NCBI GenBank assembly: GCA_024449915.1
Contig: JAMZAV010001444.1
Location: 1 to 64,000 of the forward strand
Source: Sweltsa coloradensis
Lineage: Eukaryota; Arthropoda; Insecta; Plecoptera; Chloroperlidae
Length of the DNA stretch: 64,000 nt
Reading direction: 5' to 3'
Made by a program: the position numbers and the translations under genes. Numbering within the stretch: the stretch's first letter is position 1; each line of letters starts with the position of its first letter. Positions 32,853-43,399 of this stretch are shown in pieces. Under the pieces are notes generated by a model. It saw only the letters and a program-made list of their open reading frames with translations, was not told where the DNA came from and made no database searches.

Positions 32853-33239
32853 ATTGAACCGATAGGGGAGAGAAACAGCTTCCAAAAGGATATATTTTCT
32901 TAGAGTCTAGAGTCTAGACGTAAAAAACATTCCAATTGAACTTCTTGTCAACAACTGGTTTTCCAGGAAGAATGTGACAAAATAGCCTGGAGGATCAGAG
33001 TGGTCGGAATGTATCAATTGGGGGGTGGGGGGATGTGAGACGCTCACTTATTCATTTCAACGTGCAACAGCAGATAATTCCGCGTAATAATTATAAAGAA
33101 GATTACGCTCCTAATCAGTAATCGAATCCGGCTCTATTCTTTGAAAACTTGTTGCCTGCGTTATGTGAAGATTTAGTGAAACCGTGAAAATATAGCATTG
33201 AAGACGAAAAATAATTTCATAATGACTGCAATGTTTTTC

Positions 33240-33560
33240 CCGCTAACGCTACAAGAAATGTAGCTATAACAATGTAGTAGTAATAATAAATTAACCATAG
33301 TGGTTTTAATGTCAGTTGCTTATCATAATTCCAGACAAATGTTAGAGCTAAATTAAATGTAGAATGTATATTTAGCAAACGGTATAAATAAAATTACATT
33401 CTAGATGGTGTAATAGTAAATTACTATAGTTGTTTTAATGTCAGTGGCTCATAATAATAGCAGACCAGTGTTGAAGTTAAATTATATGGGGAATGTATTT
33501 TTAGCATCCAGCATGGTTAAAATTACAATTTGAATGTAGGTGTTATTTTGCAGTTAAAAT
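33240..33560 (+). repeat. AT-rich tandem repeat, about 125-130 bp, two and a half units
   Basis: Units share GTTTTAATGTCAGT, ATAATAGCAGACCAGTGTT (or a variant) and GAATGTATATTTAGCA. They somewhat recall the repeat at 29.4-29.96 kb in composition only. No coding frame is present. Confidence 0.65.
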
Positions 33561-33714
33561 ATTGTTTTTTTATATTGATGTTAACAATTAATTACACGTT
33601 ACATGTACTACTTTTTCTTAAAAACATAAGAAGTATATGTATTTTAGTAAAACATTCCACTTTTTTTTACGCAAAACAAAATTGTTAGTGTATTAAAACA
33701 AATATTTCTTAGAG

Positions 33715-33765
33715 TGTAGGGTGAGGAAATGGGAGGGTGGTTCTCACGTCGTGGTCGTCGTCGTA

Positions 33766-33818
<53 letters not shown>

Positions 33819-34360
33819 GAGGTCCCAGGCGACAACTGTCAGAGCTCGGAGAGTAATATACTCTCCTATACATATACTATAGCCTGTGCTTTAGCTTTAG
33901 CTGGTGTTTGCGAGATGGACTGTTGTCTCTTTCCTCGCCTTTTATGATTAGCAGGGCCATGTTCTGGACCAAATACTACCCCGGGCCCGGGGTAGAATTG
34001 GCCCAGAGCATGGCTCTGCTAATCGTAAAAGGCGATTCAAGAGAAAAAGTCCACCTCGCAAAAATCAGCTATAGTATGAAGGGTAGTATTTTACTCCACG
34101 AAAATAGAAGCGAGCTCTGGCAATCGTCGTCGAGGACCTTGTCCCCTTCCCTTGACGACCCCTCGACGACGATGACGACAATGACACCACGAACGATGAC
34201 GAAGACAATGACGACCGCGACGTGAGAACCCCCTTTCCTCCCCTTACCCGTGGCTGGTTCTGACCAGCATGGGCGCCTCCTCCCCCCCCCCCCCCCCCCT
34301 AGGTTAGAGTGGTGCATTATGACCTAACGGTTGACGCGTCCTTAATCCAAATAAACCAAA
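33715..34360. repeat. Head-to-head pair of repeat family A
   Basis: A minus-strand copy (33715-33980, with a 50-base poly-G inside) and a plus-strand copy (about 33990-34360) meet at the palindrome CCCCGGGCCCGGGG (about 33980-33993). The arms mirror each other through GAGCATGGCTCTGCTAATCG, AAAAGGCGA and CCACCTCGCAAA. The right copy has the usual GTGGCTGGTTCTGACCAGC and CGGTTGACGCG tail. The 105-codon frame at 33908 is a repeat shadow. Confidence 0.8.
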
Positions 34361-34383
34361 AAAAAAATCTACCCCGGGCCCAG

Positions 34384-34775
34384 ACGGCGTTAGGGGAAAA
34401 AAGTTGGTCGGGAAGAAGACACATCCAACACATATCTGTTCTGTGATGTTTAACTTGTATCACACAGTGCCCTCCCCCCCGCACTATTCGCAATACTCGT
34501 ACGACTTCATTGAAGTGAAGCCCTCCTCGTCTGAGCGGAATGCGCGCGTACAACAGACACATGTCGGCCGTCTGTTTCTTCCTAGACATGTGCGACATGA
34601 CATAGTTGACCCCTGACACCAGCCAACAAGACGAGCATAACCAGCAGACGCGGTTGGATTGCATCGTATGCGGACTAATATCAATTAAAACATCGCATTC
34701 TCGTCACTCAAAGGCAACGAGGGGAAACAAAAGAGGAAATATTGGGTTGGACAAAACCTAAAGTAACGCAATGTG
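34384..34775. other. Unique-looking sequence, overlapping frames
   Basis: A plus frame of 70 codons and minus frames of 66 and 115 codons overlap; none has a recognised motif. There is no splice pair that I trust. Confidence 0.2.
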
Positions 34776-34783
34776 CCAGTGGC

Positions 34784-35118
34784 GGATCTAGCCCCCGATA
34801 ATTCATGGGGGGGGGGACATAAAACACCGATTTTCAGATTATAAAACAAAAACGAACTTGAAAGCAGTGGCGTATCTAGGGCGGCGGGGGGGGGGGGGGG
34901 GGGGGCAGTATTTCCAAAATCAGTACAGGGTCTGCTTGAAAGTTTCAGACGTTAGTGCCCCTTATCGCCAAGGGGCGAACTTGCAACTTTCGAATGCCTA
35001 AAGATACGCAAAAAATATGCCTAATAGGTGATAGTAATGGCTACCTATACATAAAATCAAAATCGGAATGTCATGAAGGGGGGGGGGGGGGATTTCCCCA
35101 ACTTTCCCCCTGTATCCG
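34784..35118. mobile_element. CAGTGGCG-ended MITE pair, nested
   Basis: CAGTGGCGGATCTAG at 34784 and CAGTGGCGTATCTAG at 34866 are both candidate left ends. TATCCGCCACTG at about 35112 is the matching right end. Poly-G runs follow each end. Related right or left ends appear at 42210 (TACGCCACTG) and 50211 (CAGTGGCGGACC). The ends resemble those of the hAT-like family G. Confidence 0.55.
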
Positions 35119-35119
35119 C

Positions 35120-35970
35120 CACTGCAAGGAGTGATCTAAACTAATTTAGCCTATTAACAAAAAGCCTCCTGTCTTTCATGTAAAGCGAACACCAGTGCTG
35201 CCACTACACGGAAGTCGCGCTAAGATCCGTTCCCGAGTACCGGTTGTTGTTGTTGTTGTTGTGGCACCGAAAGCGCGGGAAACCTGTCTCATTGGGAGCA
35301 TCACGTCACGGACCAAGGCGGGAAGAGTCTGGACAGTGTAAATCTTCAATGTGCGGCCGTATTGTAATTACTAGCTAGGGCAATTGATAAGGATGATTGC
35401 TAAGCTACACATAACATAACATGTAAACTGTAAGGTCATGGGATAGGCCTCATAAAACCCAAAACAAGGATTGCATTGCACCCCCTTCCCACACAATCGA
35501 CCTGCTAATCACCACACGCATTTTTTTTACCCGGTTATTAAAACTTTCGATATTCATTCGAATCACACACGATTATAGATGTTCACCTTCTGACATATAT
35601 AGGGTAGCTAGGCCTCCCTCTTACCCCAAAATAGGGCAGGGGCTAGGGAGGATATGCTATTCACAAACTACACGCTCATTTTCAAATTATATTTTAGAAT
35701 CGATTAAAACGTTCATTTTTAAATTCGTCAAACACGATAACACATTTATTTATGATTTCTTTCGGTTGAAAGTTTCAAACACTCCTAAATAGAGTTCACA
35801 TAAAGATACATGCTTCCACAAATAGGGACCCGGTCAACGACTGTCACCGACTTACCACTGAATATATTCACATTTCACAACGAGCGATTGACGTTCGATT
35901 CTCAAGTAAAAGCCATATATAACTAAGTTCAAACAAACATATTTTAATAAGATTGTAATGAAAGTTGAGT
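35120..35970. other. Intronic-type DNA on the minus strand
   Basis: A (TGT)n run lies at 35245-35261. No coding frame is seen. If the first exon at 36.0 kb is real, this would be the start of its first intron. Confidence 0.3.
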
Positions 35971-35975
35971 CTTAC

Positions 35976-36062
35976 CTCGTGGCCCGTGTGTGTATGGATG
36001 GATGGGTCGGCTCTGTTCCATGTGGACCTCACAGTTGCGCGCTCGGCTCGCTACTGAGTACT
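35976..36062 (-). CDS. Candidate first exon with core promoter
   Basis: Read on the minus strand, TTCAGTACT gives an insect-type initiator with A+1 at 36062. CGAGC sits exactly at +18 to +22, the position of the MTE/bridge element. There is no TATA box. The exon ends at a strong donor, CACGAG|GTAAGA (last base 35976). An ATG at 36021 opens MEQSRPIHPYTHGPR and is cut by the donor in phase 1, so it may be the true start or an upstream ORF. The gene would continue to lower coordinates; I did not find its second exon. The start is chosen by the initiator. Confidence 0.45.
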
Positions 36063-36110
36063 GAACGGAGCGGTCGTAGCGACGGAGCAGGAAGGCAGCG
36101 TGGTGTGAGT
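36062..36110 (-). promoter_or_regulatory. TATA-less core promoter, upstream side
   Basis: The 50 bp upstream of the minus-strand initiator at 36062 are GC-rich (CGTCGCTACGACCGC) and lack a TATA box. Further upstream lies a CA-rich CACACTCACACTC run. It serves the candidate exon ending at 35976. Confidence 0.4.
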
Positions 36111-36399
36111 GTGAGTGTGTGTGACCCCCTACAATACAGATATCCTCTGACCCTATGCCCAGGGCTGGCCAAGACACAGGATGCGCACAACTGTTGGCAA
36201 AGAAAAACACTCGTTAATTAATTATTACTATTGTAATGGTTTTAACAAGAAAGATTACAAAGATCCACTGATAATGTTGCAATCTGCTAAGTACAAACCA
36301 CATTATAAATAATATATAGACTCCCACCACCACCCTCTACAATCAGACCTCAAATAGGGTTACCAAACACATGAACTTCCTATTTCAATTTGTATATTT

Positions 36400-36570
36400 G
36401 GAACCTGGAAACTAGGGCAAGTTCTGGCGGTCATCGTCGGGAACCTACCTCTCTCCCTTGAATTCACGACCTCCCCGACGACGACGACCATGTCAACACG
36501 AACGATGACAAAGGCGATGACGACCACGACGTGAGAAACACCCTTTCCTCCACCTACGGTACCCGTGGTT
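36400..36570 (+). repeat. Repeat family A, copy 5 (partial)
   Basis: AACTAGGGCAAGTTCTGGCG, then the TCGTCGGGAAC hairpin half, the GACGACGACC stretch and TACCCGTGGTTGGTT. The 3' tail is missing and is replaced by the 57-bp repeat that follows. Confidence 0.65.
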
Positions 36571-36577
36571 GGTTAAC

Positions 36578-36730
36578 GCAAGGATATCGTTGTATCAGGC
36601 GCACAGGACCAACCAACATGTAACCGCACCACATGCAAGGATATCGTTGTATCAGGCGCACAGGACCAACCAACATGTAACCGCACCACATGCAAGGATA
36701 TCGTTGTATCAGGAGCACAGGACCGTCCCA
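36578..36730 (+). repeat. 57-bp tandem repeat, 2.6 units
   Basis: Units start at 36578, 36635 and 36692 with GCAAGGATATCGTTGTATCA. They are nearly identical, so the duplication is recent. Because 57 is divisible by three, frames stay open on both strands (ISLYQAHRTNQHVTAPHAR on the plus strand), which is a repeat effect. Confidence 0.9.
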
Positions 36731-36837
36731 CACGGACACGGCCGCGGACTCCACACAGACCGACCCGATGCGGATTACTCGAGCCTAATACCAATTATTG
36801 AAAGCTTTGCGTTGTATATTGGTCAAGCATTGGGTGC

Positions 36838-37323
36838 ATGGACCCGTGGCTTAGCCGCTATACCCCGCTAAACGTACAGTACTGTTCCGTGCTAATTAAC
36901 AGGCGGATCCACCAGCTAATTCCGTCTTACTGGTCGCTATATAGAGCTAAACCGACTGTGTTGGGGGGGATTCTCGGGAGAGAGAGAGAGGAAACAAACG
37001 TTTTGCTGCCGGAGATTCGCGAAGTGGACAGGAGGTTGGCTTTTGTTATTTCTTGGCGAGTTGTCTTCAAGATGTTGGTTTTGCGTAGTTTTTTGGATTT
37101 CCGTCTCCCCCCTTCCTCTTCTCTAGCCACATTCGGCCACAACTCGTCGACCGCCACAAACAAAGCGAATGCGGATTCGATTACGTCATCAGATAGTTTT
37201 TTACGCAGATTAGGTCATCATCATAATATCAACAGTGAAATAAAGCTATCTTATCATATCTTTACCCGCCCACACCACAGTATCGCCGTAGTTCCATGGC
37301 TAAGCCTATATTGCCAGTGCTGA
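36838..37323. other. 161-codon plus frame facing a 78-codon minus frame
   Basis: The longest open frame outside satellites (36838-37323, plus) overlaps a minus frame at 36927-37163 whose product is Lys/Arg-rich. On the plus strand a very good acceptor (CCCCCTTCCTCTTCTCTAG) ends at about 37126, followed by the coding-like TFGHNSSTATNKANADSI. A TATATAG lies at 36940 and a CRE-like TTACGTCA at 37180. No domain is recognised on either strand, and I cannot decide the strand. Confidence 0.25.
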
Positions 37324-37339
37324 CTGTCTGTCTGCGTCT

Positions 37340-38030
37340 CAGATTCGCATAGGCGTGCGCAGAGATTTTACATTGGGGGGGGGGGGGGATCACCATACTG
37401 AAGAGGGAATGGCGGTGGCGGAGGAGGGACGGGGTCTGGGGCACAGCGATTTTTTTGGGGGGCTAACATTTTTGGAGGAGGGCTTAAATTAAAACGTATT
37501 TGAGAGTAAGAAAGGCTATTATTTACCCGAAGACATTTTTGTTATAACACTTTTAAAAGTGGGATGATGAGAGAAAAAGGAAGGTTTGTAAGTATAAAGG
37601 ACTCGCAGAAAACTAAGTAGATATTTTTCTTATTTTTTTAATTTTTATTCAATTATTTTTAGCTAATTTTCATCGTCTTCGTTTATAAAATTATAGATAT
37701 GAAACGTGATTCGTTTCAATGATAACACATCTACGCCTAATGGGGGGGGGGGGGGGGCAGATGCAGATTCGCATGATTTTATAATGAACCTCTGAGAGTT
37801 CTCGCTTCATTGACGCCCGACCTTCGCGTGAATGAATGATTTCGCATAGGAATAAATCACCATTTTATTTATATGACGATAGAAAAGCATTGAGTAAAAT
37901 TGTCATTCGAAGGGGATTGTGACAGGGTCTGTTATCCATCACCTTCGAATGGTAATTTTTAAATAAAAAAATCATAGGCCTATGAAACCTGTCCATCCTG
38001 ATTTAATAGATTGTCCCTCTGCCTAACTAC
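37340..38030. other. No gene; G-runs and AT-rich DNA
   Basis: Two poly-G runs (37375 and 37741) and an inverted pair near 37897-37954 (ATTCGAAGG-type bases facing CCTTCGAAT). No coding frame is seen. Confidence 0.35.
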
Positions 38031-38039
38031 GTACATTGG

Positions 38040-38230
38040 AGGTATGATAATGTGAAGGGAAGTCCGAGGGCTTATTAGAAGACTCAATCTTTTGAATTTG
38101 CATTGACGACTTGGGAAAAACTCGGAAAAACCTTTGGTCAGGATTCCCGGTCTTGACGGGAATCGAACCCGAGACCTCCTTCACCAGAGTCGCGCGCTTA
38201 GCACTCGAGCCAACACTGTCGGTACTTACG
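38040..38230 (-). repeat. tRNA-derived SINE, family F, copy 2
   Basis: On the minus strand: GGCTCGAGTGCTAAGCGCGC, B box GGGTTCGATTCCCGTC, then GGAATCCTGACC and the CCCTCGGACTTCCC phrase. It matches 5155-5345. Its 5' end abuts the 216-bp satellite. Confidence 0.65.
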
Positions 38231-40985
38231 GGAAAAAGTCTACACCAGGTCAAGTGTGTTGCATTATAACAATAAACACCAGGCCTTGTTACTCGCAACT
38301 CCGCTGTACCAATCATGTTCAGCCGGACAAGTAGACGCAAAACAAAGCTCAATTAACATTGGCTCTACGAACGTCACGTGGGCAGATAGTCCCCCACGCA
38401 ACAATTAGGCAACTTTTCAATTCACTCGCTGGCTTGGATGTCTTATGATCAGGGGACCGGCCGCTGCTCATTTCACTCCGGTGCGCTAGCCCACTACACT
38501 CCACTACTCGCAACTCCGCTGTACCAATCATGTTCAGCCGGACAAGTAGACGCAAAACAAAGCTCAATTAACATTGGCTCAACGAACGAAACGTGGGCAG
38601 ATAGTCCCCCACCCCACGCAACAATTAGGCAACTTTTCAATTCACTCGCTGGCTTGGATGTCTTATGATCAGGGGACCGGCCGCTGCTCATTTCACTCCG
38701 GTGCGCTAGCCTACTACACTCCACTACTCGCAACTCCGCTGTACAATCATGTTTAGCCGGACAAGTAGACGCAAAACAAAGCTCAATTAACATGGCTCAA
38801 CGAACGTAACGTGGGCAGATAGTCCCCCACGCAACAATTAGGCAACTTTTCAATTCACTCGCTGGCATGGATGTCTTATGATCAGGGACCGGCCGCTGCT
38901 CATTTCACTCCGGTGCGCTAGCCTACTACACTCCACTACTCGCAGCTCCGCTGTATCAATCATGTTCAGCCGGACAAGTAGACGCAAAACAAAGCTCAAT
39001 TAACATTGGCTCAACGAACGTAACGTGGGCAGATAGTCCCCCACGCAACAATTAGGCAACTTTTCAATTCACTCGCTGGCTTGGATGTCTTATGATCAGG
39101 GGACCGGCCGCTGCTCATTTCACTCCGGTGCGCTAGCCTACTACACTCCACTACTCGCAACTCCGCTGTACCAATCATGTTCAGCCGGACAAGTAGACGC
39201 AAAACAAAGCTCAATAACATGGCTCAGCGAACGTAACGTGGGCAAGTCCCCCACGCAACAATTAGGCAACTTTTCAATTCACTCGCTGGCTTGGATGTCT
39301 CATGATCAGGGGGCCGGCCGCTGCTCATTTCACTCCGGTGCGCTAGCCTACTACACTCCACTACTCGCAACTCCGCTGTACCAATCATGTTCAGCCGGAC
39401 AAGTAGACGCAAAACAAAGCTCAATTAACATTGGCTCAGCGAACGAAACGTGGGCAGATAGTCCCCCACCCCACGCAACAATTAGGCAACTTTTCAATTC
39501 ACTCGCTGGCATGGATGTCTTATGATCAGGGGACCGGCCGCTGCTCATTTCACTCCGGTGCGCTTAGCCTACTACACTCCACTACTCGCAACGCCGCTGC
39601 ACCAAACATGTTTAGCCGGACAAGTAGACGCAAAACAAAGCTCAATTAACATTGGCTCAACGACGTAACGTGGGCAGATAGTCCCCCACGCAACAATTAG
39701 GCAACTTTTCAATTCACTCGCTGGCTTGGATGTCTTATGATCAGGGGACCGGCCGCTGCTCATTTCACTCCGGTGCGCTAGCCAACACTGTCGGTACTTA
39801 CGGGAAAAAGTCTACACCAGGTCAAGTGTGTTGCATTATAACAATAAACACCAGGCCATGTTACTCGCAACTCCGCTGTACCAATCATGTTCAGCCGGAC
39901 AAGTAGACGCAAAACAAAGCTCAATTAACATTGGCTCTACGAACGTCACGTGGGCAGATAGTCCCCCACGCAACAATTAGGCAACTTTCAATTCACTCGC
40001 TGGCTTGGATGTCTTGATCAGGGGACCGGCCGCTGCTCATTTCACTCCGGTGCGCTACCTACTACACTCCACTACTCGCAACTCCGCTGTACCAATCATG
40101 TTCAGCCGGACAAGTAGACGCAAAACAAAGCTCAATAACATTGGCTCAACGAACATAACGTGGCAAGTCCCCCACGCAACAATTAGGCAACTTTTCAATT
40201 CACTCGCTGGCTTGGATGTCTTATGATCAGGGACCGGCCGCTGCTCATTTCACTCCGGTGCGCTTAGCCAACACTGTCGGTACTTACGGGAAAAAGTCTA
40301 CACCAGGTCAAGTGTGTTGCATTATAACAATAAACACCAGGCCATGTCACTCGCAACTCCGCTGTACCAATCATGTTCAGCCGGACAAGTAGACGCAAAA
40401 CAAAGCTCAATTAACATTGGCTCAACGAACGAAACGTGGGCAAGTCCCCCACGCAACAATTAGGCAACTTTTCAATTCACTCGCTGGCTTGGATGTCTTA
40501 TGATCAGGGGACCGGCCGCTGCTCATTTCACTCCGGTGCGCTAGCCTACTACACTCCACTACTCGCAACTCCGCTGTACCAATCATGTTCAGCCGGACAA
40601 GTAGACGCAAAACAAAGCTCAATTAACATTGGCTCAACGAACGTCACGTGGGCAGATAGTCCCCCACGCAACAATTAGGCAACTTTTCAATTCACTCGCT
40701 GGCTTGGATGTCTTATGATCAGGGACCGGCCGCTGCTCATTTCACTCCGGTGCGCTAGCCTACTACACTCCACTACTCGCAGCTCCGCTGTACCAATCAT
40801 GTTCAGCCGGACAAGTAGACGCAAAACAAAGCTCAATTAACATTGGCTCAACGAACGAAACGTGGGCAGATAGTCCCCCACGCAACAATTAGGCAACTTT
40901 TCAATTCACTCGCTGGCTTGGATGTCTTATGATCAGGGGACCGGCCGCTGCTCATTTCACTCCGGTGCGCTTAGCCTACTACAGC
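38205..40985 (+). repeat. Satellite, 12 units of about 216 bp
   Basis: The landmark ATCATGTTCAGCCGG (or ATGTTTAGCCGG) occurs at about 38310, 38526, 38744, 38955, 39171, 39387, 39605, 39883, 40092, 40369, 40579 and 40796. Units also share CAATTAGGCAACTTTTCAAT and ACCGGCCGCTGCTCATTTC. Three units carry an extra segment of about 65 bp (GTCGGTACTTACGGG to ACACCAGGC at 38218, 39790 and 40276), giving a higher-order pattern. Divergence is low. All frames here are repeat shadows. Confidence 0.95.
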
Positions 40986-40999
40986 TGCGGGGTCATTAG

Positions 41000-41420
41000 T
41001 CCAAAACACTATACTATTTCTATACCTTATTATCGGGGTAGAATTAACAGTACAAGCGTAGAAAGATCGCCCCCTCCCCTCCCCACCCCCATTTTCAAGA
41101 CGTTCACAAGTGGGTGCAACCCCCTCCTTTCCAGCCTAGGGCGGGGGGGGGGGGGGGGGGGGCTGAAACTTTTAATCATCACAAGTTGATTTTGTCAGTG
41201 ATGGAGTTGGAATTTTTTTACTCTTGGTCATTTAGTTGAACCCACCTTTACTTGGGTTTCGCGCCCTCGCCTTCTGGTTACATGATGTACTTGGACGCTA
41301 CAAGCAATTACTGTGCACACGAATGTATAGTTTCGAAGTCAAAGCCCCTCTCCCCCCCTCCTCCCCCCATAATAACATTCAACACTCGTGCACAATAACT
41401 CGAATCGTCCATTGTTTTTT
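41000..41420. other. No gene; poly-G run
   Basis: A poly-G run at 41142 and CT-rich stretches at 41070 and 41350. The 80-codon plus frames crossing them are not credible. Confidence 0.4.
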
Positions 41421-41429
41421 GGAGTTTAT

Positions 41430-41660
41430 TTGGATTAAGGGCGCGTCAACCGTTAGGTCACAATGCGCCACTATATTCTAGGGGATATGGGAGGAAAAAT
41501 ATTCTTCTACCATGGGTCAGAACCAGCAACTGGTAGGGGGAGGGAAGACGTTGGGGTTCTCACGTCGTGGTCGTCATTGTCTTCGTTGTCGGGTGGAGGG
41601 CGGTAGTTTCCCGACGATGCCCGTCAGAGCTCGCCTCTAGTCGTGGTATTGCTAATGATA
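41430..41660 (-). repeat. Repeat family A, copy 6
   Basis: Inverted copy: GGCGCGTCAACCGTTAGGTC, TCTAGGGGATATGGG, a GTCAGAACCAGC phrase, TCTCACGTCGTGGTCGTC and GAGCTCGCCTCTAG in minus-strand order. Confidence 0.75.
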
Positions 41661-42600
41661 GACTCTAGTTCTTGTTGTGCCTGTCTGTGAGAGGGGACAC
41701 CACCTTGTACAGCCCTGCGGCTACTACTCGCGCGCAAACATCGTCCTGCTATCTAATCACATTCACAGCCTAGGCCCATTGCGTTGACATCCGCTAGGCC
41801 GTGCTGCTACTGATAGCGTAGCCTAGAAACTACGGACCAACCTAATTCTCTTATCACTCACTCGCTCGCTGCATTCTTCGCTGGCTGGCTGCATGGCAGG
41901 GGAACAGGCCACGAGACGAAGAATACACAACGCAAAGAACTGTTGGTTCGATGATCTGATTGTTGTAAATTTATTCGAACGAAACACAAAAAGAATCCGA
42001 CTCACCGTCGCTCAACAACGCGTTGTTACATTTCGGAGAGTTGCGACTTTTCTCTGTAAAGTCAACCACAATAAAAAGCAGACACATTTATTTCAATAAG
42101 ATAAATGATTAGCTCAGGCAAGTTGTTTGTAGTGGGGTAGTTATATGCATAATGTTTAGCAGATTTCTTTAGAGGGGGCCGAGCCCCCCTGCGCCCCCTT
42201 CCGGGTACGCCACTGAGTGAAATGACTTTCTTATTGTAGGCCAGACTATGCACCCCCTCTTGTTTTGAGTCAGCATTCTCGAACGAAATATGAAATTTAA
42301 ATCAAATTAGCACGTGAACGCTACCATTCGAGCATATATACATTATTTTCCATCGATAAAATATTGTTTTGTGTACTCAGATATGTTGAAATTAACCTTC
42401 GTACGAAGCTTTAAAAAATTACCCCGTTTGGTCCCATTCAATTTTTAAATATCGACTATTGTATTGATTCACGAAAACCTCTGTTATTTCACTCTAGTAC
42501 GAGAAATATGTGTCTATAGTTGAAAGTGACACCAAACCAAGAAACTACTGATTTTCCTTTCTGTAATCCGAAAAGTACGAAAGTACTGCAGTGTAGTCGC
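41660..42600. other. No gene; MITE end at 42170-42215
   Basis: CCCCCTTCCGGGTACGCCACTG is the right end of a CAGTGGCG-type MITE with no identified left end. The 60-68 codon frames on both strands show no motifs. Confidence 0.35.
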
Positions 42601-42679
42601 CGACACCGACTCAGCGGAGGTCTACAATGATTGATGACGCTTCAGTAAAGAGTTGTCCTGATAATTTCTCAGCCGAATG

Positions 42680-42874
42680 TATAAACCGGCCCAAGTTTAT
42701 GATTTAGTGTAGCAGTGAAGAGTGTGAAGATGCGATCGACGGCGGCGTCAGTTTGGTTTTCATCGGGTGTAAATCACCGGCTTCCAGTTCCTCCATCAGG
42801 CCCGACTCTCGGCGTTCACCGCTAACCAAGTGTGACCGCGACGTGATACGAAAACTTTGCGAGCCCGAGTAGAG
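42680..42874 (+). promoter_or_regulatory. TATA-containing promoter and possible first exon
   Basis: TATAAA at 42680-42685 is followed 34 bp later by an initiator-like GCAGTGA (A at 42714). The next 160 bp are non-repetitive and CpG-rich. A consensus donor GTGAGT begins at 42874 (context TAGA|GTGAGT, with a poor base just before it). A second perfect initiator TCAGTTT lies at 42748. If real, this exon is untranslated. A partner with a matching acceptor and a start codon lies at 50973. Confidence 0.4.
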
Positions 42875-42909
42875 TGAGTGATTTATCGCGGGGACTTCCT
42901 CGCTTGTGG

Positions 42910-43064
42910 TGGGCGACGATGGACGACGCGGCGCTAATTATTTGTCAAGTCAATCTCGTATATCCTTGTTTATACATACATTCACTCTTCGTGGGGCAAA
43001 ACAGTTGGACCAAAATGTATTTTCTGCTTTACAAAACAAAAATTCAAGTTTTGCAAAATAGAAG
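42910..43064 (+). other. Alternative leader exon end with good donor
   Basis: AATAGAAG|GTGAGC gives a good donor after 43064. Upstream, ATG at 42918 opens MDDAALIICQVNLVYP and the frame stays open to the donor. The translation becomes hydrophobic and AT-driven, so coding is doubtful. Confidence 0.2.
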
Positions 43065-43267
43065 GTGAGCTTATGAATGTCCAACAAAAATTGAATTAAC
43101 AATTTGAAAGTAGGTAAAGAGTGCATTGTACAAACGATTGTACCCTAATTTGTTACTTATTATAAAATTTTCAATATGCCCCACAGAAATGAAAAAGTTA
43201 GTAAAGATTGCGGAAAAAGAAATATAATATTTACTTTGCAATTTCATCTCTTCTCTTCGCTGCCCAG

Positions 43268-43330
43268 CCCAAGAACGGAACGTTTGCCAGGGACGACCGT
43301 CAGCTGCCCGGCCAGCCTAGGAGAGTAATG
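43268..43330 (+). CDS. Candidate exon after strong acceptor
   Basis: A long pyrimidine tract ending CGCTGCCCAG (43258-43267) precedes GC-richer sequence reading PKNGTFARDDRQLPGQPR in one frame and SPRTERLPGTTVSCPASLGE then stop if joined to the donor at 43064. The downstream donor (GAGA|GTAATG) is weak. The family is unknown. Confidence 0.25.
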
Positions 43331-43399
43331 TCCCACCCCCCCTTCCCCCCTCCCCTCATGACATTCAGGGGGAGATCAACCAACAATATATAACAAACA

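Noticed and set aside
33729..33947. Poly-glycine or poly-proline protein
   Set aside because: Frame through a 50-base G run; on the other strand it reads poly-Pro.
36554..36871. Repeat protein on both strands at 36.6 kb
   Set aside because: A 57-bp tandem repeat, divisible by three, keeps frames open by chance.
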